Origin: Choristoneura fumiferana
Taxonomy: Eukaryota; Arthropoda; Insecta; Lepidoptera; Tortricidae
Assembly: GCF_025370935.1 (NCBI RefSeq)
Contig: NC_133485.1
Coordinates: 17,276,073-17,340,072, forward strand
Direction of reading: 5' to 3'
Length of the DNA stretch: 64,000 nt
Shown here: positions 9,818 through 19,491 of the stretch, one piece after another
How the letters are laid out: each line of letters opens with the position of its first letter
Position numbering within the stretch: the first letter of the stretch is position 1
Notes under the pieces: model-generated
The model's database searches: none
Seen by the model: only the letters and a program-made list of their open reading frames with translations
Told to the model about the DNA's origin: nothing
Made by a program: the position numbers and the translations under genes

Positions 9818-10525
9818 CAGTTTTTTTCACTTCTCATGCTCGTAAAGTTGGTATTTATGCTGGATCTAGGCGACATAAAATTACTTTTTATGCTCTAGTG
9901 CATAAAGTAAAATCTTCGTCTAAGACCAAGTTCAATAAGGCCACAAACAAAAAAGTGTCTATAATATTTTTTATTATTATGTAAATCTAAAAATCAATAC
10001 AACTAAGAAATGATACCGACGACCAGATGGCCTAGTTGTTAGAGAACCTGACTACGAAGCTTGAGGTCCCGGGTTCGATTCCCGTGTCGGGGCAGATATT
10101 TGTATGAAAAATACGAATGTTTGTTCTCGGGTCTTGGGTGTTTAATATGTATTTAAGTATGTATCTATCTATATAATTATATTTATCCGTTGCTTAGTAC
10201 CCATAACACAAGCTTTGCTAAGCTTACTTTGGGACTAGGTCAATTGGTGTGAATTGTCCCGTGATATTTGTTTATTTATTTATTATATAATTATAAAGCA
10301 ATGCATGAAAAATAAAAGTTAACTAATAAATGAACAATTGTTTCCACTGTTGCTATTTAATTTCATCTCAATCGAAGTGAAAAGCAGAGTGTAATACTCG
10401 AGCATTAAGCCCATTTTCCCCTCGACGTGTCTCGTACCGCACCGGCTCGGGTGGCTATATAAACGCCGGGTAAAATGGCTCGTTTTATGCTCTTGTTGTA
10501 CAATCTTCTATATTATATTAAAATA
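9818..10525 (+). repeat. REP-L, split by a SINE-3 insertion
   Basis: The two halves (9818-10015 and 10284-10525) match, in reverse orientation, the two halves of 35540-36160. Landmarks are CTGGATCTAGGCGACATAAA, TGCTCTAGTGCATAAA and GTGAAAAGCAGAGTGTAATA. It has internal inverted arms (GAGCATTAAGCCCATTTT with AAAATGGCTCGTTTTATGCTC minus one base), so it is probably a DNA transposon relic. Confidence 0.7.
10016..10283 (+). mobile_element. SINE-3 (tRNA-like head, TTTATTTATT tail)
   Basis: The head carries an A-box-like TGGCCTAGTTGTTAGAG and a B box GGGTTCGATTCCCG. The body has CGAATGTTTGTTCTCGGGTC and ends in TTTATTTATTTATT. It is a SINE head, not a tRNA gene. Confidence 0.85.
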
Positions 10526-10940
10526 AAAAATATCACTAGTAAGTGATATACACTAGTCTCACTTCCAGCCTTTATTCCTAAAGCTACACTCACTAAACAC
10601 AGAGTGGTCGAGCGAATACTTTCATAATATACGGACCCAATTCCACAATGTCAAGGCATTCAAAAACCAACTGTAACGCGATGTAATAGGATGTAAAATT
10701 GCAGAGCTGTCTGGGCTAGGGGGTGCACGTAGTCACTGGTCAGAGCAAGCTGACGAATGGATTGCTCACACGCTACTTTGTAGGGTGACCATGAGATGAA
10801 ACGTATAAAAAACCCGACTGCCTTAAAAAACTTAATAACTTAACCAAGGAGCTATCGGGCGCGGGTAATTTGCGCGGGCGCACGCCTGTAGGCGCGAGTG
10901 CAGGTACAATCTATTGCACGTGACGCGCGCTGTTAGCGCT
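10526..10940. other. No gene recognised
   Basis: The 10850-10940 portion is GC-rich (CGCGGGCGCACGCCTGTAGG) but is not assigned. No motif allows a call. Confidence 0.35.
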
Positions 10941-11330
10941 GCGGGGCTACTACGAAATTCGAAAATCGAAGTTCGTATCTTACTATCCCTTTCACTCTCG
11001 AATAAAATAATATAAGCGTCAGCGTAGCCGAGGTGGCCTGAGCACCTCTGAGTTTTTCGTAATTCATGTGCGGAATTACATTTGAAATTTACCACGAGCT
11101 TTGCGGTGAAGGAAAACATCGTGAGGAAACCTGCACAAACCTGCGAAGCAATTCAATGGTGCGTGTGAAGTTCCCAATCCGCACTGGGCCCGCGTGGGAA
11201 CTATGGCCCAAGCCCTCTTGTTCTGAGAGGAGGCCTGTGCCCAGCAGTGGGACGTATATAGGATGGGATGATGAAGCGTAAGCGGGACGGCAAGATACGA
11301 AGTTCGAATTTTACACTTAGTAGTATAGGG
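10941..11330. mobile_element. MITE-3 interrupted by SINE-1
   Basis: The left arm is 10941-11024, and the right arm 11285-11330 after the SINE. The uninterrupted copy at 45.86 kb reads straight through ATAAGCGTCAGCGGGACGGT, which gives the empty site. Confidence 0.85.
11025..11273 (+). mobile_element. SINE-1 inside MITE-3, 11-bp target duplication
   Basis: AAGCGTCAGCG at 11014-11024 and AAGCGTAAGCG at 11274-11284 flank it. The head reads TAGCCGAGGTGGCCTGAG and then jumps to CACCTCTGAG, so most of the tRNA-like part including the B box is deleted. The tail is GGGATGATG. Confidence 0.85.
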
Positions 11331-11334
11331 CCTG

Positions 11335-11562
11335 CTCATACTTTTTTAACTCTATGACCGCTATGTATGTATCTGAGTGTTTGTGTGCTGTGTGTGTGTC
11401 TGTCTGTGGCACCGTAGCTCTTAAACGGGTGGACCGATTTGAATGCGGTTTTTTTATGATTAGACATGTTTCATCAAAATCGGTTTAGCCGTTTTTGAGA
11501 TATTGAACTTTGAAGTGACAAAGTCGGGGGACTTTCAACTTTTTGTTGGTTAGGTTATATCC
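11335..11562 (+). mobile_element. REP-D copy
   Basis: CACCGTAGCTCTTAAACGGG, TGGACCGATTTGAATGCGGT and CAAAATCGGTTTAGCCGTTT recur, in the other orientation, at 18.6, 26.4 and 29.1 kb. It is non-coding. Confidence 0.75.
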
Positions 11563-11572
11563 ACAAAATAGA

Positions 11573-11795
11573 ATACCGTAAACTGCTTCAACTTTGCCCT
11601 CTGGCCCCAACATTGCCTGATTTGATTTAGAGTCGATAACTCAGCACCCTTTAGGTTTTTAAACTTTTATCCCCCCGTAATAATAATTCCCGTGTAGATA
11701 AAAGTTTAAAACCTATAAGAGTGCTAAGTTATCGACTCTAAATCAAATCAGGCAATGTTGGGGCCAGAGGGCAAAGTTGAAGTAGTTTACGGTAT
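11573..11795. repeat. Long near-perfect inverted repeat (about 99-bp arms)
   Basis: The arms 11573-11671 and 11697-11795 are almost identical complements; each contains CCTCTGGCCCCAACATTGCC and GATTTAGAGTCGATAACT or its complement, around a ~25-bp centre. It could be a foldback transposon or a recent inverted duplication. Confidence 0.9.
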
Positions 11796-11974
11796 CTTTA
11801 TTTTTGAAATACTACACTTTAATTCTAATAATTTCAAAAGGTGCCCGCCCGCTCCTTGCAAACCGCGTCAGCTAGCGTAGGTTTTAGCGTAAAGTTGAGT
11901 AAATCCCGAAATTGTTATTTCCAAGATCAATATCTCGAAAACTGATGCTCTTGAACTCTTGATACGACACGACG

Positions 11975-12300
11975 CTGACTATCTCCCTTATCTGATCGAT
12001 GGCTGCACCTAGTTCGACCTCTTCCTCTCATCCCCTCGATCTTTCCTTCCAGAATAGTTTAGAAGAAGCCATCATGTCGTATCAAATGCCCGATCTTTTT
12101 CCCGCGTCCAGCATCTATAGTATTCAAGATTGTTCTCCGTTCTTTTGCCATTCTCAAAACTTCCTCATCGGTCTTCCTTTCCATCCAACTTATGCCTTTC
12201 ATTCTCCTCCAGCATCACACATGTCAAAAGCTTTCAATCTTACCCTATTCTTCTGCGTCAGTTTCCACGTTTCGTTTCGTTTAGTGCTGTGAATTCAAAA
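11975..12300 (-). pseudogene. LINE ORF fragment, decayed
   Basis: The minus strand carries broken frames with EAFEMW-, RRM- and FLNTI-like fragments typical of the region after the RT domain in insect LINEs, including F-DMCDAGGE and GWKGRPMRKF. It has several stops. Clade and confidence are limited. Confidence 0.45.
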
Positions 12301-12609
12301 CAAAGTATAATGATGGTATTATTTGCTTGCATCACTAAATGCATGGTCACTCTAAGCTGCACCGTAGAATGCAATAAGGGCAGGCCACACGTGCGATAGC
12401 GTCTAATCGCGACGTGTAGCCTCGCCCTTATCCGCTTGATTAACGGTTTTCATTTTGTTAAAGTTAATCTTTATGTCTTTGCTTATAAGCTTTTTGTGTC
12501 GCATAAACTGTTATGTAGTTTTAATTAAAATTGAAAATTGGTCAATTCATGGATTAAGATATATGTAAATAGTTAATTCAAGTTTTAATTCTGTTCCAAT
12601 AAAGTTCTA

Positions 12610-12886
12610 GGCTAGAACTAAAGTCACCGACATAGCTGGAAAAATATGCAAGTTAAAGTAGCAATGGGCGGGCCTCAACGCTCGAAGAACAGATAACCGT
12701 TGTGGGATAAAAGTCCTCGAGTGACGACCACGAACCGGAAGACGAAGCGTTGGCAGGCCTCCCACCAGGAGTTGCGGGAAACCAGTGGATGCAAGTGGCG
12801 AGTTGTCGTTTATCGTGGGGTTCTAATGAGGAAGCCTTTGTTCATCAGTGGACGTCTTCCGGCTGATTATGATGATGATGATGATG
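12610..12886 (+). pseudogene. RTE LINE 3' end, 9-bp target duplication
   Basis: AAAGTTCTA at 12601-12609 and 12887-12895 flank it. It encodes ARTKVTDIAGKICKLK, a stop, QWAG, then GRRSVGRPPTR before breaking frame, and ends (GATGAT)n. It is 5'-truncated as expected for target-primed insertion. Confidence 0.85.
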
Positions 12887-12954
12887 AAAGTTCTATGCAT
12901 GCAGTTAAACCGAAGTATTCAATAGGTAGTTATGAAGTAAGTATGTCTTGCCCT

Positions 12955-13150
12955 TGTATCTTCTATCTTTCACCGACGGTGCTAACTCAAAGTCAGCGCT
13001 GGTCTGTTTTTTTAACGCTTCAGTATTGTGCTGAGCCAATGCAATGACGCATAGCTACTATCCTTCTCGTGTTGTCTATTTGTACCTAATAATATTGTTG
13101 TGTCTTGTGTTGTCAATAAATGTATTTTCTTTACTTCTTTCTTTCTTTAA
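12955..13150 (+). mobile_element. LINE 3' end with conserved hairpin and CTTT tail
   Basis: AACGCTTCAGTATTGTGCTG, then CTTGTGTTGTCAATAAATG and CTTTCTTTCTTT. The same order is found at 14335-14535 and 60415-60645. The hairpin (CTTCAGCA-type stem) just inside the tail may be recognised by the reverse transcriptase; that is inference. Confidence 0.65.
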
Positions 13151-13151
13151 C

Positions 13152-13292
13152 TAAGGGGCTGTTCCACCATCCATTGATTAAATTTATTTGACGGATAAAT
13201 GCGATGCCGTCTATGTTTGTTTTGTTAATAGACGGAGACGGCATCACATTTAAACGTCAAATAAAACAAATCAATGGGTGTTGAAACAGCCC
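13152..13292. mobile_element. MITE-2 copy
   Basis: The ends are TAAGGGGCTGTTCCACCATC and GGGTGTTGAAACAGCCC, with the inner GAGACGGCATCAC palindrome. It sits directly in the CTTT tail of the preceding LINE end. Confidence 0.85.
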
Positions 13293-14334
13293 AGAAGAGT
13301 TCTATAATTTTGTAAATTTGTAATGTAAGTAGCTATCTATCTATTATCTTTTTGTCCCAATATTCCCGCATGATCAGGATAAATGCCAAAATTTTGAACC
13401 GTTACGATTAGTAACACGAAATTTAGCTTTCAAGCAACACTAACGAAATCCACGATGTAATTTTCGGGAATTCGCACCGTCATCTCAGCTTTTATACGTT
13501 ACACTGCAGGGCACAGGCCTCCTCTCAGAAAGTGGGCTTGAGCCGAAGTTCCCACGCGAGCTTAGTACGAATTGGGAACTTCACCAAAAAAAATCCAGTC
13601 TTTTTTTTCAACTGAAAAACAAAGCTGCGGGTAATGTCTAGTTAAATATATCTACCGCAAGGTACGATTATTTATATCGTGCTCGACATCCGTGCATGCA
13701 GTGCATTGTGTCCAGGACAGGTGCAAGACGTGTGACGGCGCTGCAAGGATATCATAATACTAATGTAACATTCATTGTATATTGCAGCGAAGTGCAATAT
13801 CATGTTGGTGGTGATTTTTCCCCGTACACAACCAGTTGAAGTCTGGGTTTTTCGAAATTCATGTGTGAAATACTACAGATTGTACACATGTTTCAATCAA
13901 GAAATAACGTCAGAATTTGACGAAGATTTTTCAAATGAAAAATAAATACTTATTGAAATCTTACTTATTGAGTGCTGGAATGACATACCTCCTCCTATAC
14001 TCGGAGTGACTAGCAGGTACACCTTTGGGCGAAAGCTTAAAGGCTATTTGTTGGCATTTCAAAAGCTATAATTCCATTAATTCCTCTCCCTTCCAGCACT
14101 ATTACACAAAACTTCTTTTTGTTTCGGTTGTTAATTTCATGTTTCCTTTTAGCTCGCGTACCTAACGGTGTTGTATATTTGGCAAGTGAGTGTATAATAG
14201 TTATAATAATTATGTTTATGTACTAATGTTAATGTCTTTCAAAGCCATAAAATAAATAATATGTTTCATTGTTTACAAATTATCTATTTATGTAGTCTTA
14301 TGTATAGTATTAAAACTGTGTAGTATATCTTTGT
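13293..14334. other. No gene; SINE-1 remnants
   Basis: About 13480-13590 is a minus-strand SINE-1 fragment (CTGCAGGGCACAGGCCTCCT, TTCCCACGCGAGC). About 13848-13875 repeats the SINE-1 phrase TTTTTCGAAATTCATGTG. The rest is unassigned. Confidence 0.45.
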
Positions 14335-14535
14335 AGCGGTCCGAGGGTCACCAACGGTGCTGGCTGAAAATCAGCGCTGGGGTGTTTATTATTAACGCTT
14401 CAGCATTATGCTGAGCCAGTGTCCTATTCACAACCGCAATGACACATACTTTCCTACGTGTTGTCTATTTGTACTTAATACTATTGTTGTGTCTTGTGTT
14501 GTGAATAAATGTATTTTCTTTCTTTCTTTCTTTTA
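14335..14535 (+). mobile_element. LINE 3' end with conserved hairpin and CTTT tail
   Basis: AACGCTTCAGCATTATGCTG forms the stem. GTGAATAAATGTATTTTC and four CTTT units follow. It is the second copy of the family at 12955. Confidence 0.7.
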
Positions 14536-14856
14536 AATCAAGTGAATTTTGGTGAAAAAAGTGATTAGACATCCAGTTAAAAGACACGAATTATAGATAT
14601 GGAACTTTTATCCCCCATTGATTCGATCCAGTGGGTGTTTATATAAGAATTTTGATGAATTCGGTTTGTTTACACTTTTAAGAAATTGGATAGGCATAAC
14701 GTATAAGTAATGTGTTTGGTCAATTAATACAGTCAATTTATACTCCGGAAAATTAGGTACCACGACAAGCGAAGCGAGGAGTATTAGGTAAAATTGCTAT
14801 CACGACGCGCGAGTCAAGCGAGCGAAGCGAGCGCGCCGCAGCAGCACTTCAGCAGA

Positions 14857-15150
<294 letters not shown>

Positions 15151-15490
15151 AGCCGTGTTAAGTACATAATATTGAGTATTATTGAGCCAATCGCAAGCAA
15201 CAACGTCAAACGGACCTCTAGCGGTATTACGGCAGTCTAGCCATCATTAAGGCACTAACTATTCCGAAGTTCTAGTGCTTCCAAAGTGCGATCGTGCGGT
15301 CTTCCGCGTTCGCCGCGGCTCCTTAACGTGCCCGTAATACGCTTAATGTCGGACGACAAACACGACGCCTAAGACCACATGCTAATGCAACAGCAGACTA
15401 GTACTCTCCATCAGTGCCTCATAATCGGTGAACGTACATAAAAAAATACAAACGTTGGAACATAGAACCTCCTCTTTTTTTGAAGTCGGT
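15151..15490. other. No gene recognised
   Basis: Moderately GC-rich (CGTTCGCCGCGGCTCC) unique-looking DNA. There are no splice-bounded frames I would defend. Confidence 0.35.
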
Positions 15491-15502
15491 TAAAAACTCA
15501 AT

Positions 15503-15828
15503 CCTCATCATCATCCCAGCCTATATACGTCCCACTGCTGGGCACAGGCCTCCTCTCAGAACAAGAGGGCTTGGGCCATAGTTCCCACGCAGGGAACTTC
15601 ACACGCACCATTGAATTGCTTTGCAGGTTTGTGCAGGTTTCCTCACGATGTTTTCCTTCACCGCAAAGCTCGTGGTAAATTTCAAATGTAATTCCGCACA
15701 TGAATTTCGAAAAACTCAGAGGTGCGAGCCGGGGTTTGAACCCACGACCCTCTGTTTGAGAGGCGATAGGTCAAACCACTAGGCCACCACGGCTTCCCAC
15801 TAGGCCACCACGGCCTAAAAAAAACTCA
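15503..15828 (-). mobile_element. SINE-1, full head, 11-bp target duplication
   Basis: AAAAACTCAAT at 15492-15502 and 15829-15839 flank it. The first bases of the head are tandemly duplicated: CACTAGGCCACCACGGC appears twice at about 15775-15815. The tRNA-like B box is GGGTTTGAACCC on the complementary reading. Confidence 0.9.
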
Positions 15829-15842
15829 AAAAACTCAATATC

Positions 15843-15890
15843 AACAGATAACTGTTGGGGAAGAGGGATCTCGAGTCGCGACCATAAATA
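15843..15890 (+). mobile_element. RTE internal scrap
   Basis: AGATAACTGTTGGGGAAG and GATCTCGAGTCGCGACCA match the stretch before GRPPTR in the RTE copies at 12.7 and 41.5 kb. Confidence 0.55.
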
Positions 15891-16081
15891 ATTATTATTA
15901 TACAGTATGTGACAGAACGAAAGGCAAAGCTGATACCTGGTTGATGGTAAAGTGGAGTATGTTGTAATAACATACTTTTTATTCACTTTTAGTTTCTTCT
16001 TTTTTATTTGCTCAATCTCAACATAACGACCATTTTCAATTCTAGAGGCATGCAGGACGCATTTTAGACATAACATTATCA

Positions 16082-16430
16082 AAATTGAAAATACAAACTG
16101 AAATATAGATGCACAGAAGAACCAGAAAAATAAGACCATCACTGGGAATCGAACCCAGGTCCTCGGTAATCCATACCGCGTGCTATACCGCTACACCACT
16201 GATGGTCAACGGTACCGACACGAATTTCCCCTATGCACCTCATATCTCAGCTTGTTTGTTTCTTATTTAGCGACTTAAGTGGCTCGGTGATGGTCTTATT
16301 TTTCTGGTTTTTCTGTGCATCTATATTTCAGTTTGTATTTTCAATTTAGGTTTTACGGGATGACCGTAAAAGTAAAAATTTGGAATTGAAATAAAAAAAA
16401 TACAAAAAGATTAAAAAAAAAACAATCTTA
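16082..16430 (+). mobile_element. SINE-2 foldback unit with perfect 12-bp target duplication
   Basis: ATAACATTATCA is present at 16070-16081 and 16431-16442. The unit reads: inverted body arm, inverted tRNA-like head (B box on the minus strand GGGTTCGATTCCC), inverted leader, then a direct body arm starting TGATGGTCTTATTTTTCTGG and an A-rich tail. The two arms are complementary over about 60 bp. Confidence 0.9.
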
Positions 16431-16489
16431 ATAACATTATCAGTCAAAATTTATTGTGACTTATTGACTACAATCTTTATGTCCAGAAC

Positions 16490-16712
16490 AATACAGGTCC
16501 AACTATAAAAAAGGTATATTAGGTACAATAAGATTAAATAAACTAAAACTATAATAAATCTAAAAATGGACCCTGCGGCATGGTACCAAAGATGCTGGCA
16601 GCATTTCCCCGCTGGATCGCAAGACTGATGCGTTGAGCGAGGAAACTGCCAGCTCTTCGGTCTCCTGTGGTATCTCTGAGTCTCTTTGATAGATCTTTGA
16701 AGAGACTATCAG
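16490..16712 (-). pseudogene. 3' end of a restriction-endonuclease-type LINE
   Basis: The minus strand encodes the last ~45 residues, including RNAAS- or GNAAS-like and MPQGPFLDL, then an untranslated end up to GTTCTGGACATAAAG. It is the same family as 44735-45060. It is related to, but different from, the intact ORF at 49677. Confidence 0.75.
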
Positions 16713-16907
16713 CTAACATTTATGTCATTTTATTAGTTGTCATTGATAAGATTGTAAATAAATAATACAGGAGGTTATAAAATAATGGTTTATTTTTTTC
16801 ACTACCACAAAAAGATGCTGAATTTCCATAAGCCAGGCACCATAATCATATTTGTGGTCTAAACATTAATGGGTCTCTTTCTTTGCCTTTCTTTCTGATA
16901 CATACTG

Positions 16908-17150
16908 TATATATCACCCGTGTGGTGTCGGGTTAGAATTACACCTCTCCATTTCTTCCGTGGATGTCGTAAGAGGCGACTGAGGATATAGGTTAAGGTA
17001 TACCGTAGGCGACAGGCTAGCAACCTGTCACTATTGTACCGTTTTTGTCAAACTTAAAACCTAAAATTGCTAAAAGTGGCTCCGAAGCGGTAACGTTTCG
17101 TGTGCTCTGCCTACCCCATTTGGGAATGCAGGCGTGATGTTTGTGTGTTT
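16908..17150 (+). mobile_element. REP-Q copy 1
   Basis: GTGTGGTGTCGGGTTAGAAT, TTCCGTGGATGTCGTAAGAG, AGTGGCTCCGAAGCGGTAAC and a TGTTTGTGTG tail. A close copy lies at 20333-20572. It looks like a LINE 3' UTR family. Confidence 0.7.
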
Positions 17151-17159
17151 GATTATTAT

Positions 17160-17400
17160 TCTTTTTATTTATTTTTCATTCTTAGGATTAGGTTTTTATA
17201 ATAGTTATTAAAAGTAAAATACAGAAAAGTACATACAAAATAAAAATATTATAAAAACCTAACCTAGTTTGCCGCCGGTAACGGGGCAGGGCCCAAGCTA
17301 CCGGTGGTCAGGGCCGCAGAGTGAGGAACCTCCGGACGATGCGTGCCGTGTCCAGAAGTACCGCCTTCTGTATCTGATTATTATTATTGTTATTTATTAT
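17160..17400 (+). repeat. Repeat with inverted AGGTTTTTATAATA arms and GC-rich core
   Basis: AGGTTTTTATAATA near 17190 and TATTATAAAAACCT near 17250 are complements. GC-rich CCGCCGGTAACGGGGCAGGG follows and it ends in TTATTATTATT. I recognise it as a dispersed repeat but not its class. Confidence 0.5.
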
Positions 17401-17404
17401 TATT

Positions 17405-17490
17405 ATAAACCAGTTGAAGACCGAGGGCAACCGAGGGCCACTGACGTAGCCAAGTAAATTAACTCGCTAAAATGGCAATAGGCGGGCCCA
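17405..17490 (+). mobile_element. RTE scrap
   Basis: GGGCCACTGACGTAGCC, ACTCGCTAAAATGGCAATAG and GCGGG match the VTDIA...QWAGH region. It is too short for more. Confidence 0.5.
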
Positions 17491-17599
17491 GGGGCGTACC
17501 CAGGGGGAGGCAAAGAGGGGCAGCTGCCCCCCCTGGATTTTGTTTACCTCCCTACTACTAGTACTACTGTTGTCGATAATTATGTTTATTTATTTGACT

Positions 17600-18075
17600 A
17601 GGTGCTTATAATTTTGAACATGAAACTACCGTGAGACTCACTCATATTTTATATAATGACCCGGATAACTCACGTCTTAAATCATTCCGCGGAAAGTGCG
17701 TGAAGCCATCGAGATTAGTCGTCGGCCGAATTTCAACCGGGATAGTGGTTGGACGGTACCTTCGAGTTGGAAAACGGTGTTAAATACTCGTGCTGCGTCA
17801 TCGGTGTGTGTGAACGTACCTTTACAGAGCGATGTTGTTAGTGTTGTGTGCTACCCTACATTTGACAGTTGTAATGATGATGAAAACGCGGGTAGTTGTG
17901 TGCCGGTGTCAGTTTCGTCGGGTAGTCGCGCGAGCAGAGCGGCGGCGCGCAGTGTGCGTGTTGCAGCAGCCACTGAGTCGCGTTGCTGCGAAGACGAAGG
18001 GCTACGGATTAGCCCGAAACATGTCGAGCTAAACTCGATTTAAGCGTGAGTTATCCGGGTCATTATATAAAATAT
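17600..18075 (+). pseudogene. Penelope-like element, C-terminal end and terminal repeat
   Basis: VREAIEISRRPNFNRDSGW is the tail of a GIY-YIG endonuclease as found in Penelope-like elements, with the conserved Glu of REAIEI. The catalytic GIY-YIG part is absent. Its terminal repeat carries the hairpin GGGCTA/TAGCCC at 17999-18015 followed by GAAAC. Complementary 20-mers, AATGACCCGGATAACTCACG at 17655 and its complement at 18045, bracket the relic, because a terminal-repeat piece sits inverted at the left. Confidence 0.7.
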
Positions 18076-18469
18076 AGGTGCTTATAAAATTTGATTTGCG
18101 GTTTTTGTTTCAAACAGCCAGTCTAGTGTCATAAGGTACATAGATGTCAATGGCTCTCTCTCTCTGCCTATGCCGTACTTAATGCCCTGTACTGCTTAAC
18201 CACTGGCAGCAATAATAGCACTGTCACCTTAGCTTAGTAAACAGGCAAGGTAGTGCACACACGATCGATGTGTCTGTCCAACCTCAGTGTCTCATACTAC
18301 ACAATTGCTTTAGAATCAAACAACCACTCGGTGCGATTTGCAAACTATTGAAGCAGTTTAGTGGTTTGTACGACAGAAACTCAATGTTGAAACGTTTATG
18401 TCCGTTGATGGTACTTGTTTGTTTGTTTTTAAAGTTCTTATACATATTGGAACGAATATAATTGCTAGG
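18076..18469. other. No gene recognised
   Basis: The open frame at 18270-18461 lacks any motif. CTCTCTCTCTC occurs near 18155. Confidence 0.35.
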
Positions 18470-18604
18470 TACAGTCACCAGCACCAATATCTGACACAAC
18501 AAGCGCGCATAAATATCTGATACGACCTTATTTCTAGGGCCGGAAGGATCTATCAGATATTTTTGCACGCTCAACTGTGGCAGATATTAATGCCGGTGAC
18601 TGTA
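18470..18604. mobile_element. MITE-1 (TA target, CAGTCACCAG termini)
   Basis: TACAGTCACCAGCACCAATA at the left and TTAATGCCGGTGACTGTA at the right are inverted; TATCTGA/TCAGATA repeats fill the interior. The TA at both ends suggests a mariner-like target duplication. Confidence 0.85.
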
Positions 18605-18624
18605 CTTAGCTACTAATATTAATT

Positions 18625-18862
18625 TGCTATAACCTAACCAACGAAAAGTTGGAAAACCCTCGACTTTGAAAAACAGCTGAACTGATTTTGATAAAACACG
18701 TCTAAGAACCATCGCTAGAAAACCTGCTTTCAAATAAAAGAAACCGCATCCAAATCGGTCCACCCGTTTAAGAGCTACGGTGTCACAGACTGACACACAG
18801 ACACACATAGCGTTCACACTGATAACACCCCTCTACACCCCTCTTTTTGCGTCAGGGGTTAA
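18625..18862 (-). mobile_element. REP-D copy
   Basis: ACCTAACCAACGAAAAGTTG, AAATCGGTCCACCCGTTTAA, GAGCTACGGTGTCACAGAC and GCGTCAGGGGTTAA are in order. Confidence 0.75.
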
Positions 18863-18909
18863 AAATGAAGGGTACTTACAGGTTATTGACGCCTCTTATG
18901 GCTTGATGG

Positions 18910-19048
18910 TACAGTCACCAGCACCAATATCTGACACAACAAGCGTGCATAAATATCTGATACGACTCTATTTCTAGGGTCGAAAGGTCGTGTCAGATAT
19001 TTTATTTGCACGCTCGGTTGTGACAGATATTAATGCTGCGTGACTGTA
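18910..19048. mobile_element. MITE-1 copy
   Basis: It is nearly identical to 18470-18604 (TACAGTCACCAGCACCAATA to GCGTGACTGTA), only about 300 bp away with a REP-D copy between. Confidence 0.85.
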
Positions 19049-19458
19049 CTAATGAATGTTAAACACGGGAAAGTTTGTGCTCATGTTACTAAAACTATTG
19101 TCTGGAACTATTTACATTTGTAAAAAAATATTATATCATCATCATAATCATCCACCGTGAACCCACGGCTTTAACCAGGTCATCCGGCCACCTCGTTGGT
19201 GGACGTCCTACACTGCGCTAGCAAATTATCATTAACTTTCAATAAGTAGGTACATATGTATTCTGATACATAATAAATTATTGAGAAGATCGTAGTTTGA
19301 CGGCTGTAAGAGCCTATAGTAATAGGTACTAATACTCTTTGGTAAGAGCCAAAACATTATAGCCACCAAGCGAAGTGTCACAAGATGGCCGAATAATCAA
19401 AATGGCGGTGATGCATGGCACATTAGCACTGGATTTCCATTTCACTAACGGCTCGAAT

Positions 19459-19459
<1 letters not shown>
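19049..19459. other. RTE scrap, otherwise nothing
   Basis: About 19135-19222 is a minus-strand RTE fragment (CACCGTGAACCCACGGCTTT, CTCGTTGGTGGACGTCCTAC). The rest is unassigned. Confidence 0.5.
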
Positions 19460-19491
<32 letters not shown>

